64,000 nt of DNA. Source: Viscum album (lineage: Eukaryota; Streptophyta; Magnoliopsida; Santalales; Viscaceae). A model generated the notes under the pieces. The model was not told where the DNA came from, did not search any database, and worked only from the letters and a program-made list of their open reading frames with translations. Of this stretch, positions 1-12,779 are shown one piece after another. The stretch is from assembly GCA_963277665.1 (NCBI GenBank), contig OY728136.1, forward strand, positions 1,975,502,576-1,975,566,575, written 5' to 3'. The translations under genes were made by a program, and so were the position numbers. Each line of letters starts with the position of its first letter. Position 1 is the first letter of the stretch.

Positions 1-604
1 ATGTATCATAGACTGAAAAAATATATTTTATATGTTTTAAAAAATTTAAAAAGGTGAAGTTACAATATTGGGGGAATTACTCTTTTGTATCTATTTGTGA
101 ACTACTTTCATATATAGAATATAAAAAATATTTTATATGATGATCAAACACTATGATTCATAAATTAATGTATAACACTGAACATACAAATGGATTTATT
201 AAGGTGATTTTATTCCATATTCTCGGCCTAATCTAAATTGGATTTATTCTTAACAAGATATTTTCTAGATTTTCAAAATTCAATGAATCCCTCCATTTCT
301 TATGTCTTTTATATATTTTTCATCGTTTTTAAATTGGATAACTTCTCCATAAAATTTTTGAATAATATTTTTAATTACCTGATATATATATATTTTTATC
401 ATTATATCCCCCTTTAATAGTGCTTAATAAAATATCGCTTGAAATGTCAAAAATTGACCAAATTTATTGAATTTATTGTAAGTCTATCAGTCACAAAAAT
501 CCCCCATTGATAATGTTTTTGGACTCATTAAACATTTTGAGGTGATGATGCAGTTTCATTCTTCATTACATGATCTATGTTTTCCTACAAAATCCACTTT
601 ATAA

Positions 605-622
605 ATATATATATATATATAT
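605..622. repeat. (AT)9 microsatellite
   Basis: Uninterrupted alternating AT of 18 bases in AT-rich intergenic DNA. Confidence 0.9.
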
Positions 623-3600
623 GTAAAACCAATAATAAAATTACTATGTTAAAAATTACATGATTTTCATAACAAGAAACACCATCAAATCGTTCATGCA
701 GTGAAAAAAATCCATGACACGTGTAAAAAATCGTTACAAGAACCAAAATAACCAATTAATAATTTCCTGAAAATATATATCATTTATATCATGTGAATAT
801 ATATTCCAGAACCAATGAATTATTATTTCCACAATCATAACATGATGTCTACATCGTGACATAAAATTTGAAACTATAATTTTGATAGTGTAAGATATCA
901 TTCAAAATTATTAAATGACACATCTTATATATGATGTTATATTGGAAATTTCATTTTATCACTTGTGTCATAGCATAGAAATCACTCTCATGTAAAGATT
1001 GATTCTTATGTTTGTACCTAATGACATTTATTATTTTTTAAAAACTAATATTCTTGATTAATTATTTACTCTTTCAATATATGATTTTCATTTTTAATGA
1101 GTAAAATTTCAGTAACATTATAATTCATGAACTTGTGGATGTACCTGCCCATTTTCTCTAATTTATAAAAACTATTATAATATTGGATAAATGATTAATG
1201 AAATTCAAACAATCATGTATGAAAATGATTTTAAGTTTTCCATCATTAACTTCAGTCATGATGTGATTCTTCTAATCATTTCACAGTCATACCATTTTCC
1301 AATCTTGAAAGTTTTTAATAATTAATATTCAAATAATTAATATATATATACAAAATTTCAATGTAATTATATAATATTCACACGATCATTTAATCATATA
1401 TAAATTTAAATTAAATTTAAAATAAAAACTTAATGGTTGATACATTCTCCCCATTGTATTTTGTTTTCATTTATCATTTATAAATGTTGAATAATTCCAT
1501 CAAATATCCCCTATATAAAACAAGATCTTTGTACTTCTCTATATATTATTCTTCGATCCCTTATAATATCATCAAGATATATCCCCCTTGATAAATAAAA
1601 TTCAACATCTTCTCTTATATAAAATATCATTAGGATGTCTATTGTAATGTTTACTAAGAAATGATTAAAAAAATTATTGTAGCCTACATGGTTCAATTCC
1701 TATTTTAAGAAATACTATAACATACAAACTTAAACATTGTTATACATGAATCCAGATCTAATTTATAACAACCACTAACTTGAAATTGATTGTATTTCCA
1801 CCTATATTATAGAATAAATTCAATATAAATTATTATATGAAAAAAATTACAAATAATTATTCAAATATAATGGATATATGGGAGATTCCAAAAGTACTCA
1901 AGAAGAGGTATGTGGTAGAATATCAATATTTATCCAATGTTTATAAAATACTAATGTAACTAATAATTTTTTAAATATTTCTCATACCTTTTAATTTATT
2001 CCCTTATGTTCCATCTTGGAAAAACCACATTCTACCTTATCATAAAATAAATTTTAGCTTTTTTCATTTTGATTTTTTCATGAATGTTATATGATATTTA
2101 TGGATTTCATTATTCCAAATTGGTTGTCATGATTAACCATCATGGGTAACTTCATATATTCTCTATGATAATTTAATTTTTATTATATCAATTCATGTTG
2201 TGTAAATGTCTTTAAGTAAAAATAATATATTTCTTCTATAGTACTAATAAAGGTGACTTCTTTCTTCTTACTGAGTCATTTAAAATACATTATCTTAATG
2301 AAAATGGATACTCATCATGTCCATTTAGATGAAAAATATCTCCTTCAAATTCATTTAATTGTTGTAGTATAGAAATATTTCATTCCATGTAAAACACACC
2401 ATTATTGAGGGTGCTTAAAATATCATAAATTTTCTATTTTAATGTAAATAGTGTACCTTAAAAGTGTAAAAATAGTTAACTGGAATTCAATCATGTTACA
2501 GTAAATATACATGTTATTGTTGTTGTATGATTCAAAAATATACTTTTAATACTCGTGTAATATGTAAGAATAACTAATTTTCCTTCAACCTGATTTATAA
2601 CAAAGGTTCCAACAATTATTATTTCTAATTCTAGTTTCTTATAATGCTTGTAAAAATTCTTCAGTGCTTCTTTGAAATATTTTTGTACTGAAAATAATGT
2701 AAAACTACATTTTTAGTATACTTTCAACTAAATTAAAAATGGGTTCTTCATGATCATAGACATTTCCAAATCAATTCTCATCGATTGTATATAATCCTTC
2801 CTAAAAATATTCTTTCCCCTCTAAATTTAATTTCATCTACATTTATGATTACCATAATGTACACATTTTGGTATATATTTTACAAATACTTTTAAATAAT
2901 CCCCATATTATATATTCCATCTCCATTAAGAAAGTATAATTCCAATAATAGTATTATTAAGGGGTTTGATTCAACACATACATGGACATATATAGTATTT
3001 TGACATTTATTCATCATCACAAATTTTAAAACCCAAAAAAATGTACATGAGGTTCTGGAGAATCCAATTAAAACATAATTTGGTGGAATTTATTTAAATA
3101 AATTACTATTTTTATAGTATAATCACATTTTGATATAAATTATTATGTCTTTTATTTTATATGGCTCAATTATTTCCAACATGTAAACTCTTTCCATTTT
3201 ATTATATAACATAAATATCTATGTTTTTATGTTTTTAGACAAATATTTTGATTTCATTATATATTTTTTCAAAATACACATATAACTATGATATATTGAT
3301 TCATTATTTTATACATGAACTTGTAATTATGAATTTTTAGGATTTTTTCACCATATTCCTTCTTCACAATGACCCTAGATTCGTCATTTGTTTCTTCTTT
3401 AAGAGTGGTTGGTCCCATTTATTGATGATTTTTCTATAGTTTTTATTCTATGATTATTTATTGGTGTTTCATTATCATTGATATTGGTTGACTAATTTAC
3501 CGACACTTATATTCTCATATATGGGGTAAATAGTTGACTCATTTCAAAAACATATTCACCATATAATTGATCCCTTGAATCCTCCTCACAAATTTGTATA

Positions 3601-3676
3601 GGAGCACTACGATGAATCTTACCTATTTTTTCTTTTCAATCATTGACCTTACTAAAATTTGTAATAGATAACATAA

Positions 3677-3694
3677 ATATATATATATATATAT
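3677..3694. repeat. (AT)9 microsatellite
   Basis: Uninterrupted alternating AT of 18 bases, about 190 bases left of the start of element D. Confidence 0.9.
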
Positions 3695-5407
3695 TTATTG
3701 AATACTTTTTTAGTCACATTAATTTGTGTTCTATTAAAATATTTGTGTTAGACACATATTGGACTTACAAATTAATGACTAAAAAAATACACCTCCATTT
3801 ATTGCATCTATATATTTTACATGGGTCACATCCCTATTCTAAATATTTAAACTAGTCCAAAACACTCTAAATGTGAAATAAATGTATTTTTAATGTATTT
3901 ATATGTGTTGAAAATAAATAAGACATCTAATTTTGAAATTATATGAATAAAATTTTCTTAAAATATCATAGTAAAAATAATACATGAACATCTCTCTAAA
4001 CATAGAAATATTTCTCTAATTAAGGATATATGAATTTTAAACATGAAAAAATATTTATAATTATAATAGGAAAACAAATTAAAACATGATAACTCAAAAA
4101 TTTCAACCTTAATATGCAATATTATCTTAGAGAATAAGTACACCATAAATGATGGTGTTATTAATATAGCGAAAGGAAAAAATAATATCCATCTTATAAT
4201 GTGAAGTGAAACTGAAATATGGAGAGATCGATATATTAAAATTTCCTTAATGTAATGTATTAATAGGATAAATGTTATCACATTTGATAAATAGATGTAG
4301 TACAATTTTTGGATGAATATTATTGGAAAAAAATATATGTTATGAAATTTTTGATAAAAGTGACTTTATGTATTTTTAAAAAATTAATATTAAATAATAA
4401 ACTAATATTAATGAAATTATTTTAAACATAAAATAATGACCAATAAAAAATCCTTATAAAAATATTAATTTTAAAATGAAAACAATGAGTAATAAAATAA
4501 ATATAATTTTGGAATAAAAATGAATAAACTAGAATAATATAAGTACATTTAAGTAATATTATTTCTATATATTTTTAATACTGGTTTTTTATAATTAATA
4601 TATATTTATTTTAATGATTATTTAAACCAATGGAAATACACAAGGGCTGATACCTTCTACTATATTTGTGGGGAGCATGCTCCACACATTGGGATGTACT
4701 AACCTAAAAAGCTTGGATGGAGGCTATAAAGATCAAGAAACTCCATTGGGTATGCATAATGGTTGAATAACATTTTCATGGTTTAGGGTGTGCCTATAAG
4801 CATAAAATGGTACAAACATGTCATTCCAACCCATGTATGAGATATTATGGTGTTACAGGTTTTCAAATGAACTACAATATTGAGAGTTAGGGGGAATGGG
4901 TTGAGTTAATATGTGAACCCAGAACTAGAAAACAATTGATGTCGGATCACAAAATGTGGATTAATATTCTTCTACATAAAAAAATAAATTTCTAATATGG
5001 TTGTAAAAGGGAAAAAATATAAAATATCTGATCATCACATGGTTCATCGTCATCCTCACACATCAACAATTATTTTATCACCTTCCTCCACACGTTAACC
5101 TGAGGCCCCAAAGTTTCATTCTTCACCATCTAAAACTATCGATGTCGGCTTCATTTTATTTCTATTCTACACCAAATCAAGTAATTGTTTGAATGTATGA
5201 CCCACAACCAATATACCATTAATAATTATATATCTACGTTCATTATACCATGGAGAGACTTTTTTCTTAAGGAATCTTAATGAGGCAGAGTAAATGATTC
5301 CAATGGAGATAAAAAAAACATCACATGATTTTTTAAAACATTAATAGTTTTATATGTAGAATCACAGTTTTAATTTCCATATTTTATAATAGCCATGAAA
5401 ATTATAG

Positions 5408-5428
5408 ATATATATATATATATATATA
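5408..5428. repeat. (AT)n microsatellite in the element D LTR
   Basis: An uninterrupted 21-base alternating AT tract in the left LTR. The right LTR has only a short AT run at the corresponding place, near 21525, so it expanded or contracted after insertion. Confidence 0.85.
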
Positions 5429-6271
5429 ACCATTATATAATTTAATTTATGTTTCATTTTACCAATTTTCTCTTCATGATCAATCACCATGAAGCCATGA
5501 GATTGTTTAATATTTGTATTCTTGTTTTTTTGCAAGGTTTTTCCCCATTAACTTCATTAATTTTCTATAATCCGCATCTGAATGAAATTACATTTCCCAA
5601 AAATATACATATACATATATATTGACATTACCTTTTTCTCATTGGAAAACCCCAATCCATGATCTCTCTTCCTCCCATGATCTTTACTACCATTTACAAT
5701 CCTTAATAGTGGTGAACGTTCATTCCCAATCTAGTAATAGTTTTTTAGTTTCAGATAAGGGTGTTATTTTTGATGAATTCTATTTTTCAAAAAATATTTA
5801 TTTTATGAAAGTACTTTTTAGGTAAGGATAATATTTTACATATAGAAAAGTAATTATAATTAATTTTTAAAAATTTACAATTTTTTGAGGGGTTTATATT
5901 CTGATCAACTCTAATATTTTAAAAAATATCCTATATTTGAGAATATTATTATTTTATGTAATGTGATTTATAATTATTATCAACATCATTATTTTTTAAA
6001 CTCCCTTGTGAGGGAATTATTTTTTCAAAAATATATTAATTTTTATACTTAAAAAGAAATATTTTATGTAAAGTATTTATATTATCAAAATTTCCATTTT
6101 TAAAGGAATGATATTATGAAATTTATAACTATTATATATAAATGATTTATATTTTCAAATCCCATTTACCAGTGGGATTTCTGTTTCAAATTCAATTTTT
6201 TATGAGAAAATTTTATTATAAAAATCTTATAATATATGTTAATTTTATAACACTTATTCATATATTGATAT

Positions 6272-6291
6272 TATATATATATATATATATT
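6272..6291. repeat. (AT)10 microsatellite in the element D LTR
   Basis: Uninterrupted alternating TA/AT tract of 20 bases. Confidence 0.85.
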
Positions 6292-7754
6292 CATGAATGA
6301 TTTTCCAAAACTATTATTTCATATATGATATTTATATTTTCAAAAAAATTATTTTATATAATGAAAGATCATTATCTTAGTACCATTTATATTTAAATTA
6401 AGTAAGACCTTTTAAAAAAGAAATTTATTTGTCTTAATTCATGGGAGAATTTGATTTGTTAAATTTTATCATTTTATGTTCTTTATTTTGATAAAAAATA
6501 TTTACAAAAACAAATTTAATTTATAGATATCATGTTATGAAATAAATTTTATTTTTAACATATATATACTAATTGTTGTTGTATATATGGACAAAGCCTA
6601 TTATTAATATTGAAATCCATAAATTTTAAGAAAACCATCAACATCTTTTTATACCCTCTTTATATGTAATATTATAATTATTATTTATGAAATATGTATT
6701 TTCCTAACATTTAAGGTATTTTCCAAAAAAATCTTTTATTGAAGATTATGTGATATAAAATAATTATCTTAATAAAATAATTTTTTTAGTTTTCAAAATC
6801 ATTTCTTAGATGAAGTAAATTGTGAAATTGAATCATAATAAAAAAAATTCTTATAATAGAACATACAACATGCGTATCAAATTAGATGATGGGGAATTGG
6901 GGGAGAACACCTAAGCTAGAGGGGATCTTATCCCAAATTATATACATTCAGAGTCCCCATTGACTTCATATTATTTCCTGAGAATCATTATATTACATAT
7001 GAAAATTATTATTTTTAGTGAAAATATTTTTAACAATTTCCAGGGAGAAGTCCAATTATATTTTAAATAATATTTCATTTGTATACTAAATGGTGTTTTT
7101 AAGTAATATGTATTTTCAATGTTTTTTAAAACTATTTCCTCACATATTCTTCATGAAAACAATAGTTATTTATTTTTAAAAAATTATAAATTAAATAGAA
7201 TGTTTTTAAATTGGAATAAAATGAGTTATATCAAAAATAAATGTTTATATTAAAAATTTATAAAGGGATTTTATCAATTTGATAAGTATTTTCAATTATT
7301 TGGAAAATTATTTTTTATTGATATATATATTTTAAAACCATGAATTTTAATATTTTGAAAATTAATTATCAAAGTATGTATATTTACTAAAAATAATTTT
7401 CTTAATCGTGTTTGTACAATATTTATAAAAATATTCTAACAAGTTTTAAAACCCCATATTGGGAAATTTTATGCTCATCCTTTCTTTTAAAATGATTTTC
7501 AAATGCTCATTATAAGATCCAACAGAGTTTTCTTTTGTTAAGGATATTTTTTGAGTGAACTCAAATAAATGTTTAGAGATAATGTATTTTTAATATATTA
7601 TATATTGTAATTTCTTTTCCTTTTTCTCAAAAACCTAGATTGGAAAAGACCCTCAAATGTCAAAAGGACTATATATTTTCATCACTTTTAATAAAAAAAT
7701 ATAAACCATGTTTTAGCATCAGATCTGGGAGTATAGGTGTCGGGATCATATAGC

Positions 7755-7765
7755 TATTATTAGAG
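7755..7765 (+). promoter_or_regulatory. Primer-binding site remnant of element D
   Basis: TATTATTAGAG matches the element A site TGGTATTAGAG at 9 of 11 positions and the canonical plant initiator-Met site TGGTATCAGAG at 8 of 11. It lies about 4 bases after the LTR end, and the right-hand LTR copy loses similarity at the same point. Both facts are as expected for a tRNA primer site used to start minus-strand DNA synthesis. Confidence 0.5.
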
Positions 7766-8670
7766 GAAGATTTTAAATATATTTTTAGATAAAGATGATT
7801 GGGATAAAATATTATATGTATTATAATATTTATTATTAGTAAAAAACTATTTTTTTGACATTAATAAATTTTGAAAATCAATGATAAATGGATTGGAGAA
7901 GATCACATTCAATTATTAAATTAATTCCTTATGAAATTCATTAAATTATAATTTTAAATTCATTCTATTTTAATGGATAAACATTTCATAGCATAAAACT
8001 CACCAGAAATACATTTTATGAAGTATTGAACATCTTTTCAAAACCACAATACCATCATGAATCATGTCTTTCATTAAATTAGTTCCATAATTCCCATATT
8101 TATCACTTCTTTCAAAATGGGTGTATAACAACAAAATTTTAAAATATTTTACCTTATCATGAGATGTTGAGAAACATTATTATTTCAAAACTTATACAGA
8201 GAAAGTAGATAACTGTGAAACCATCCTATATTTAATGAAAAAATACAATAGTTTTAGTCATACTCATCGAATTTTGGAAGGACACATGAATAATTGTTTC
8301 AAAATAGAGTAATTTAGAGTTTATTAATAATAACTATGTTCCATCATAAGTTTTCCATTATTATGTCAATAAAAATAAGTCTCCAAAAAATATATATTTT
8401 TGACCATTATTACAACCAAACATTATGACATTACCCTAGAAATAAGTATTACGGGATTTTGAAGAGCTCCAAAGCATTTTGGTTATTCCTGGACCATCTA
8501 CCATTACTAGCAAATCAAAAATTAAAATAGGTTTATATTTTTAATAATGGAATGACATAATAAAAATATCATAATTTTATCCTTTCATATATTCTCATTT
8601 ATTATTTGAATATTAAATCATTATAAAAATAATAAGGAAGGGTGAAAATCATTGTAATGGTAAAATTCAT
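7766..8670 (+). other. Interior of element D, no coding domain recognised
   Basis: Only about 0.9 kb separates the primer site from the polypurine tract. Conceptual translation of the + strand gives frames broken every few tens of codons. No zinc knuckle, DTG protease, FIDD polymerase or integrase motif is visible. A slightly less AT-rich patch at about 8450-8520 is not recognised. The element is therefore either non-autonomous (a LARD-like derivative) or has lost its coding region by internal deletion. The sequence alone does not decide which. Confidence 0.5.
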
Positions 8671-8685
8671 CTTAAGGGGGAAGAA
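8671..8685 (+). promoter_or_regulatory. Polypurine tract of element D
   Basis: CTTAAGGGGGAAGAA lies directly before the right LTR start. In plant chromoviruses the plus-strand primer has the form TTTAAGGGGGGAAGAA next to a TGTAACATCCC LTR start, which this closely resembles. It is a G-run in otherwise AT-rich DNA. Confidence 0.65.
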
Positions 8686-9218
8686 TTTGACATCCAATAT
8701 TTTAAATGTATAGAAAATAAATAAGTCTTTATAATTTAGAAAATGATGAAAATATTTTTCATTAAATAATACACTAAATATGAGAATAGAAAAACTGGAA
8801 ATATTATTATAATAAAATATCTTAAAATTTGAAACATGCAATAATAATCATAAATATAAGTAGAAAACATATAAATAATGTAATAAAAGAAAAACTATAA
8901 CATAAATCTCTCGGATCATCTACGAGTTGAAATATTCCAATGAATATTATGGTAAGAATACAAATACATGAAAATAGAAGTATTATCCTTAAGAGTGAAG
9001 AAATAATAATGTATATATAGTTAGAATTATTAACATTAAGATTAAGTTGGGGTATTTAAATTATTATTTCTTTCATCGTTTATAAATATCCATTATACCA
9101 TTTTACAGATAAATATAAAATAAAATGGAAATAAATATCCATTATGATATTTTTAATAAAATTGAATTTGATTATTTTTTAATATTAATATAGAAATAAT
9201 AATTTTTTTAATAAAACA
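8686..9218 (+). repeat. 3' LTR of element D, left piece
   Basis: It starts TTTGACATCC right after the polypurine tract and aligns with 3883 to about 4416 of the left LTR. It breaks off at 9218, where the element A LTR begins. Confidence 0.68.
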
Positions 9219-9592
9219 TGTAAGGACCTAGAAATTCCATGTAAATATTTTTTCTCAAATTCATGGTATTCTTTTGAGTTTGTGAAAGCATACGACACTT
9301 GATTCTAAGGCCCACTCTGCCCGGAATCAATTTCAGATGTTTTGTTTGGGTACGTTCACTAAACGTTTGAGAAATATTTTATAAATTTTGTACTGGTGCT
9401 CGGAATTGAAATTTTAGGGCACCGTTGAACTCACAGTGCTAATATTTACTTATGAAGACTTTCACCTTGACGATAGTTGGTCGGGAATGGAAGTTAGTTT
9501 TTGGGGTTTTTAAATAAATTAAATAAAAATAAGGTGATAATTTTTTTTTTATTTTTTTGTGGTTAAAACCTCCAAGAGAAGGTTAGAGGTAG

Positions 9593-9640
9593 GGGCCACC
9601 ACACCATAACCTCTCATGAGAGGTTATGGTGGTGGGGCCC
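9593..9640. repeat. Large palindrome (hairpin) in the 5' LTR of element A
   Basis: A 30-base perfect inverted repeat centred between 9616 and 9617 (arms 9602-9616 and 9617-9631) extends to 9593-9640 with a few mismatches and has no loop. The 3' LTR keeps the same palindrome at 17722-17747 with one mismatch. A second, shorter inverted repeat follows at about 9650-9671. It could fold as a DNA cruciform or as an RNA hairpin in the transcript. Confidence 0.85.
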
Positions 9641-10289
9641 ACCCGCACATAATCTCCCTTGGGAGGATATCCTTCGTGGGGCCCACACTGGCTTTAACCC
9701 ACCATTAACCCTTCATTTATGTGGGATGAAACTCTCTACCGACCCCACTAATTAATTTTTTTCCAACCCTCCCATTTAATTAAATGAATCTATTCACTTA
9801 ATTAATTTAAAACCCTTTTGATTTCTTTTGAGTTCATTAGCCAATACATTAAATAATGGGTTCATAGGACCCTTTATTTTTGGTTGGCAATAATTTTAGT
9901 GGAGCTTGAGAGAGGGGTTAGAAGAATTTGTAGAACCCTTGGAGAAATATATCTCAACGAAGAATGAAAATAACTACTCTTCATCATCCACCGAATAACG
10001 AAGAACTCTTTCATAGATTTTCAATGAGCCAAAAGAGGAGATGACCGCGAAGAACACTGTTGACAGTTCTTCCTCGTTCACCTTCCCCTGACTCTTCTCG
10101 ATGTTAACGAATCAACATCTTCCATTCCTCAGTTTCCACCATCAATGATCGACAATCAATGTAGGGGTTGTTCTATGTATCAGTTTTACCCTCCGTTCAT
10201 CTTCATTAAAATTATGTATTATGAACATCTAATTGATAACACCATAACGAGGAGGGCTCAGACACCACGAAAATGGACCAACCCTCCCA

Positions 10290-11100
10290 CTTTGTTCAAT
10301 CTCACTTATTGACGATGGAAGTGGTGCAATGATGCCCCTGGAAGAGAGGACCACAGTGGAGCAACGATGGCCGGTGACGGGCTACCCGCGAAGGAAACCG
10401 GTAGCGCAAAGGCCGCCAGCTCGACAAAGGGGAGCATCACTGTCGCGCCGCGTGGAGAAGTGGTCTGAAGCCAGTGTGGGCTGCAGCAGAGAAAGGTGAC
10501 CGGCCAGGCCGTTGGAGGGGCGGGGTGCCGTCGCGCAGCGCGGGTGGAAGGATTACGGCCCGAAGGGCCACGGTGGCCGGATGGACCAGTGCGGCATGAT
10601 GGGCCTCCATGGAGCAAGGGATCTGCAACCAGGGTGGGCCGCGGTGGAGGAGCAGGGGCACGACACCATGACACCGAACTGGTGGTGGGGAACCGGCTGG
10701 CCGCTCGACCAGATTGACAAGGTGGGACCCCTCAGGTCCTATGGGTTACCGAACTGCCAGCTAACGCCGGTTTTGATCGGAAGGTAGGGTGCAGAACCCC
10801 CCCGCCCCATGCCATGGCATGGCCAGAATTGCCACATGAGCCACGCAGGCCGCTGGCCATCTAGGCCATGCGGGATGCCAGCCCTCCAGGCCACTCGGGC
10901 CGCCATCCCATCGGGCCGCACTCGGTCCGGGTCGCTCCCTCGGGTCGGGCCGCCCCCTCGGGTTGGGGCGCGCACTGAGGCCGGGCCGCCCCTTTAGCTT
11001 GGTCTGACCGGGTCTGACCATGGTCCGGACCCGAGTCGGGTCGGCTTAGTCCTACTGGGTCAGACCGGACTCGGACCCGCTTGGACCTATTTTAACCTTT
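10290..11100. other. GC-rich, CpG-containing block in the 5' LTR of element A
   Basis: Composition changes abruptly from AT-rich to GC-rich with many CpG sites and stays so for about 0.8 kb, then returns. The 3' LTR has the matching block at about 18420-19080. Such blocks in plant LTRs may hold promoter or regulatory sequence, but I recognise no specific site. Confidence 0.7.
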
Positions 11101-11512
11101 TTGCTCTTGTATTGGGCTATGGGTGACCGATCGACAAACCGTCTACAAAGATGGAAAGAGTGGAGCGATAAAATTCTTTTGTCAGACCCCACATAATGTT
11201 TGGACATAGTTGGGATACGGTAGGGTTGGTTTGAACCTAAAATCCAACAGGGCCCCTCGGACGAAAATGCCAATAACTCACAGACCGGGCGTCCAATTGA
11301 TGAACCGTCTATTGCATTGAGACCCCTATGATGATACCGACCTTTGAGATACTTATAATTTGGAATTCATTCAATTGGATTATCAAACAGTAGATCATCG
11401 ATCGGATCCTCCCGAAAATGAGCAAGCAGAGTACGAAGACCTAGTAGCTGGCTGAGACCTGATGACTATTGGACTTTTGACTCGGAGTGTTTCGACTAGA
11501 CCAGTGGAAAAC

Positions 11513-11775
11513 GCCTCTGTGTGACACGGAAGACCCATAGTGGGGAGCACCTCTTTGTGATGCGGCAGACCCATAGTACTCGAAAGGAGGTGTACCTTAG
11601 CAGGCTATGAGGGGGAGTGCCTATGTGTGATACGGAAGTCCCACAGTGGGGAGCAACTCTATGTGATGCAGCTGACCCATGGTACTCGATATGAGGATTA
11701 CTACAGTAGTTCAAGATAGTGGGATGCACCTCTGTGTGACGTGGCAGGGCCATAGTACACTATATAGGAGGAGTA
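11513..11775 (+). repeat. Higher-order minisatellite in the 5' LTR of element A
   Basis: Five copies of a ~36-base core (form CCTCTGTGTGACGCGG then AGACCCATAGT) begin near 11514, 11550, 11620, 11656 and 11729. Spacings of 36, 70, 36 and 73 show a compound unit of two cores plus a spacer (106-109 bp), repeated twice and followed by a single core. Spacers share a GGAGGAGTAC-type motif. Confidence 0.85.
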
Positions 11776-12507
11776 CACCATCAGCTTAGGTTTCGACAGT
11801 TTGACTAGGAGTGTTACATGTTACCACCCCTGTAATAAAATTTTGGTTTTGAGTTGAGTCAATGACTTTTGTGATTTCCTCACGATTGATATGGATTACA
11901 TGATAACTTAGGTATATGTATGGGAATATACGTAAGTGAGGTTATATGTTTATTTCATACTTTGTGGTTTATCCTTGTTGGATTTAGTGAGACCTTGAGG
12001 GTCTCGGGTCCCTACTGAGTATCATTATACTCACCCATACACAGGCTATGCTTGTACTTCATTGTGTTGGTTGTAGAAGATGGACATCGCTGACTGAGGC
12101 AGATATTAGCAAGACTGGACAGTACCCAGAGGTGGACCACTCGGCGTCACGGTACACGGAGCGGACAAACAGACATGGTGTGCTGAGGAGGCCATATGTA
12201 CCTACCCTTCAGGTAGGAACCCTAGAGGACAACCCAATAGCTGCTTTACTTTTCTTTTATTTTACTTGTACTTTCCTATTGGGCTTGTATTTCCAACCCC
12301 CTTTATATTCAATAATCATTTTTTATACAGTCTTACTTAGTGTTTTACTTTCAGTTGCATAATATATTGGTTGTGTTCAGTTTATAAAGGCAATGACTTC
12401 CCAGTTTATGGATTTACCCCTTTTGTGCTAGTTTCTAGTCCTTGGCCTATGGAAGGCGGGCTTGGGGTGGTCACGATAGGGGCCCCATGGGACGAGTTGT
12501 GACAAAT

Positions 12508-12518
12508 TGGTATTAGAG
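12508..12518 (+). promoter_or_regulatory. Primer-binding site of element A (initiator-Met tRNA type)
   Basis: TGGTATTAGAG differs at one position from TGGTATCAGAG, the complement of the 3' end of plant initiator methionine tRNA. It begins 3 bases after the LTR end. The C-to-T change fits cytosine deamination. Confidence 0.9.
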
Positions 12519-12779
12519 GAGTCGGTTCTACTACAGAAATCAGGACTCTGATCATTCTTTTCAGTGAAACAATTGTGTTAAGGGTACTAAGTGTGGCTTT
12601 CAGTTAAGGTAGTCCATTATTGGTTTGGGAAGCCGAAGTATCCATACACCCAGACCCTGACTAATTATTTCTGTCTTAATGCACGAAAACAATGATTGAG
12701 TGCGCCTGTGTTTTCTAAAGTTTTATTTAAGTTATCTTAACCAGGTCAGCTCACCAGGTATAATATTTTTACCGTGCCA

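Larger units (their letters stand above)
1..3882. other. AT-rich intergenic DNA, no gene recognised
   Basis: This stretch is strongly AT-rich, with short homopolymer and AT runs and frequent stops on both strands. The longest open frames are about 60-70 codons and show no domain, signal or codon pattern that I recognise. No LTR end, tRNA primer site or polypurine tract was found. It is probably older transposon DNA decayed past recognition, lying to the left of element D. Confidence 0.6.
3883..7750 (+). repeat. 5' LTR of element D
   Basis: The copy begins TGTA at 3883 and ends near 7750, just before a primer-site-like sequence. It aligns without rearrangement to the two pieces of the right LTR on either side of element A. 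Similarity is low by eye, perhaps three fifths to two thirds with many small indels, so the element is old. The interior is extremely AT-rich and carries (AT)n tracts at 5408-5428 and 6272-6291. Confidence 0.7.
9219..12504 (+). repeat. 5' LTR of element A
   Basis: The LTR starts TGTAAGGACC and ends GTGACA, giving TG...CA termini and 3286 bp. It aligns with the 3' copy along its length, including the start, the ACTTGATTCTAAGG block, a palindrome near 9616, a GC-rich block, a minisatellite and the 3' end. The several short open frames at 10306-11021 on both strands lie in the GC-rich block, have Pro/Arg/Gly-rich composition, and are not preserved in the other LTR. They are by-products of high GC, not genes. 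Confidence 0.92.

Noticed and set aside
1511..1696. Minus-strand open frame with a vague resemblance to the copia RNase H region
   Set aside because: The resemblance is limited to a few hydrophobic and charged positions and lacks the DADWAGD-type catalytic block.
7720..7740. TTAGCATCAGATCTGGG as an alternative primer site of element D
   Set aside because: The same sequence is present at the end of the right LTR copy (about 23808), so it lies inside the LTR. The site at 7755 falls just after similarity ends and fits better.
10306..11021. Cluster of overlapping open frames of 62-122 codons on both strands
   Set aside because: They lie in the GC-rich LTR block, have low-complexity Pro/Arg/Gly composition, overlap on both strands, and are not kept in the matching block of the other LTR.
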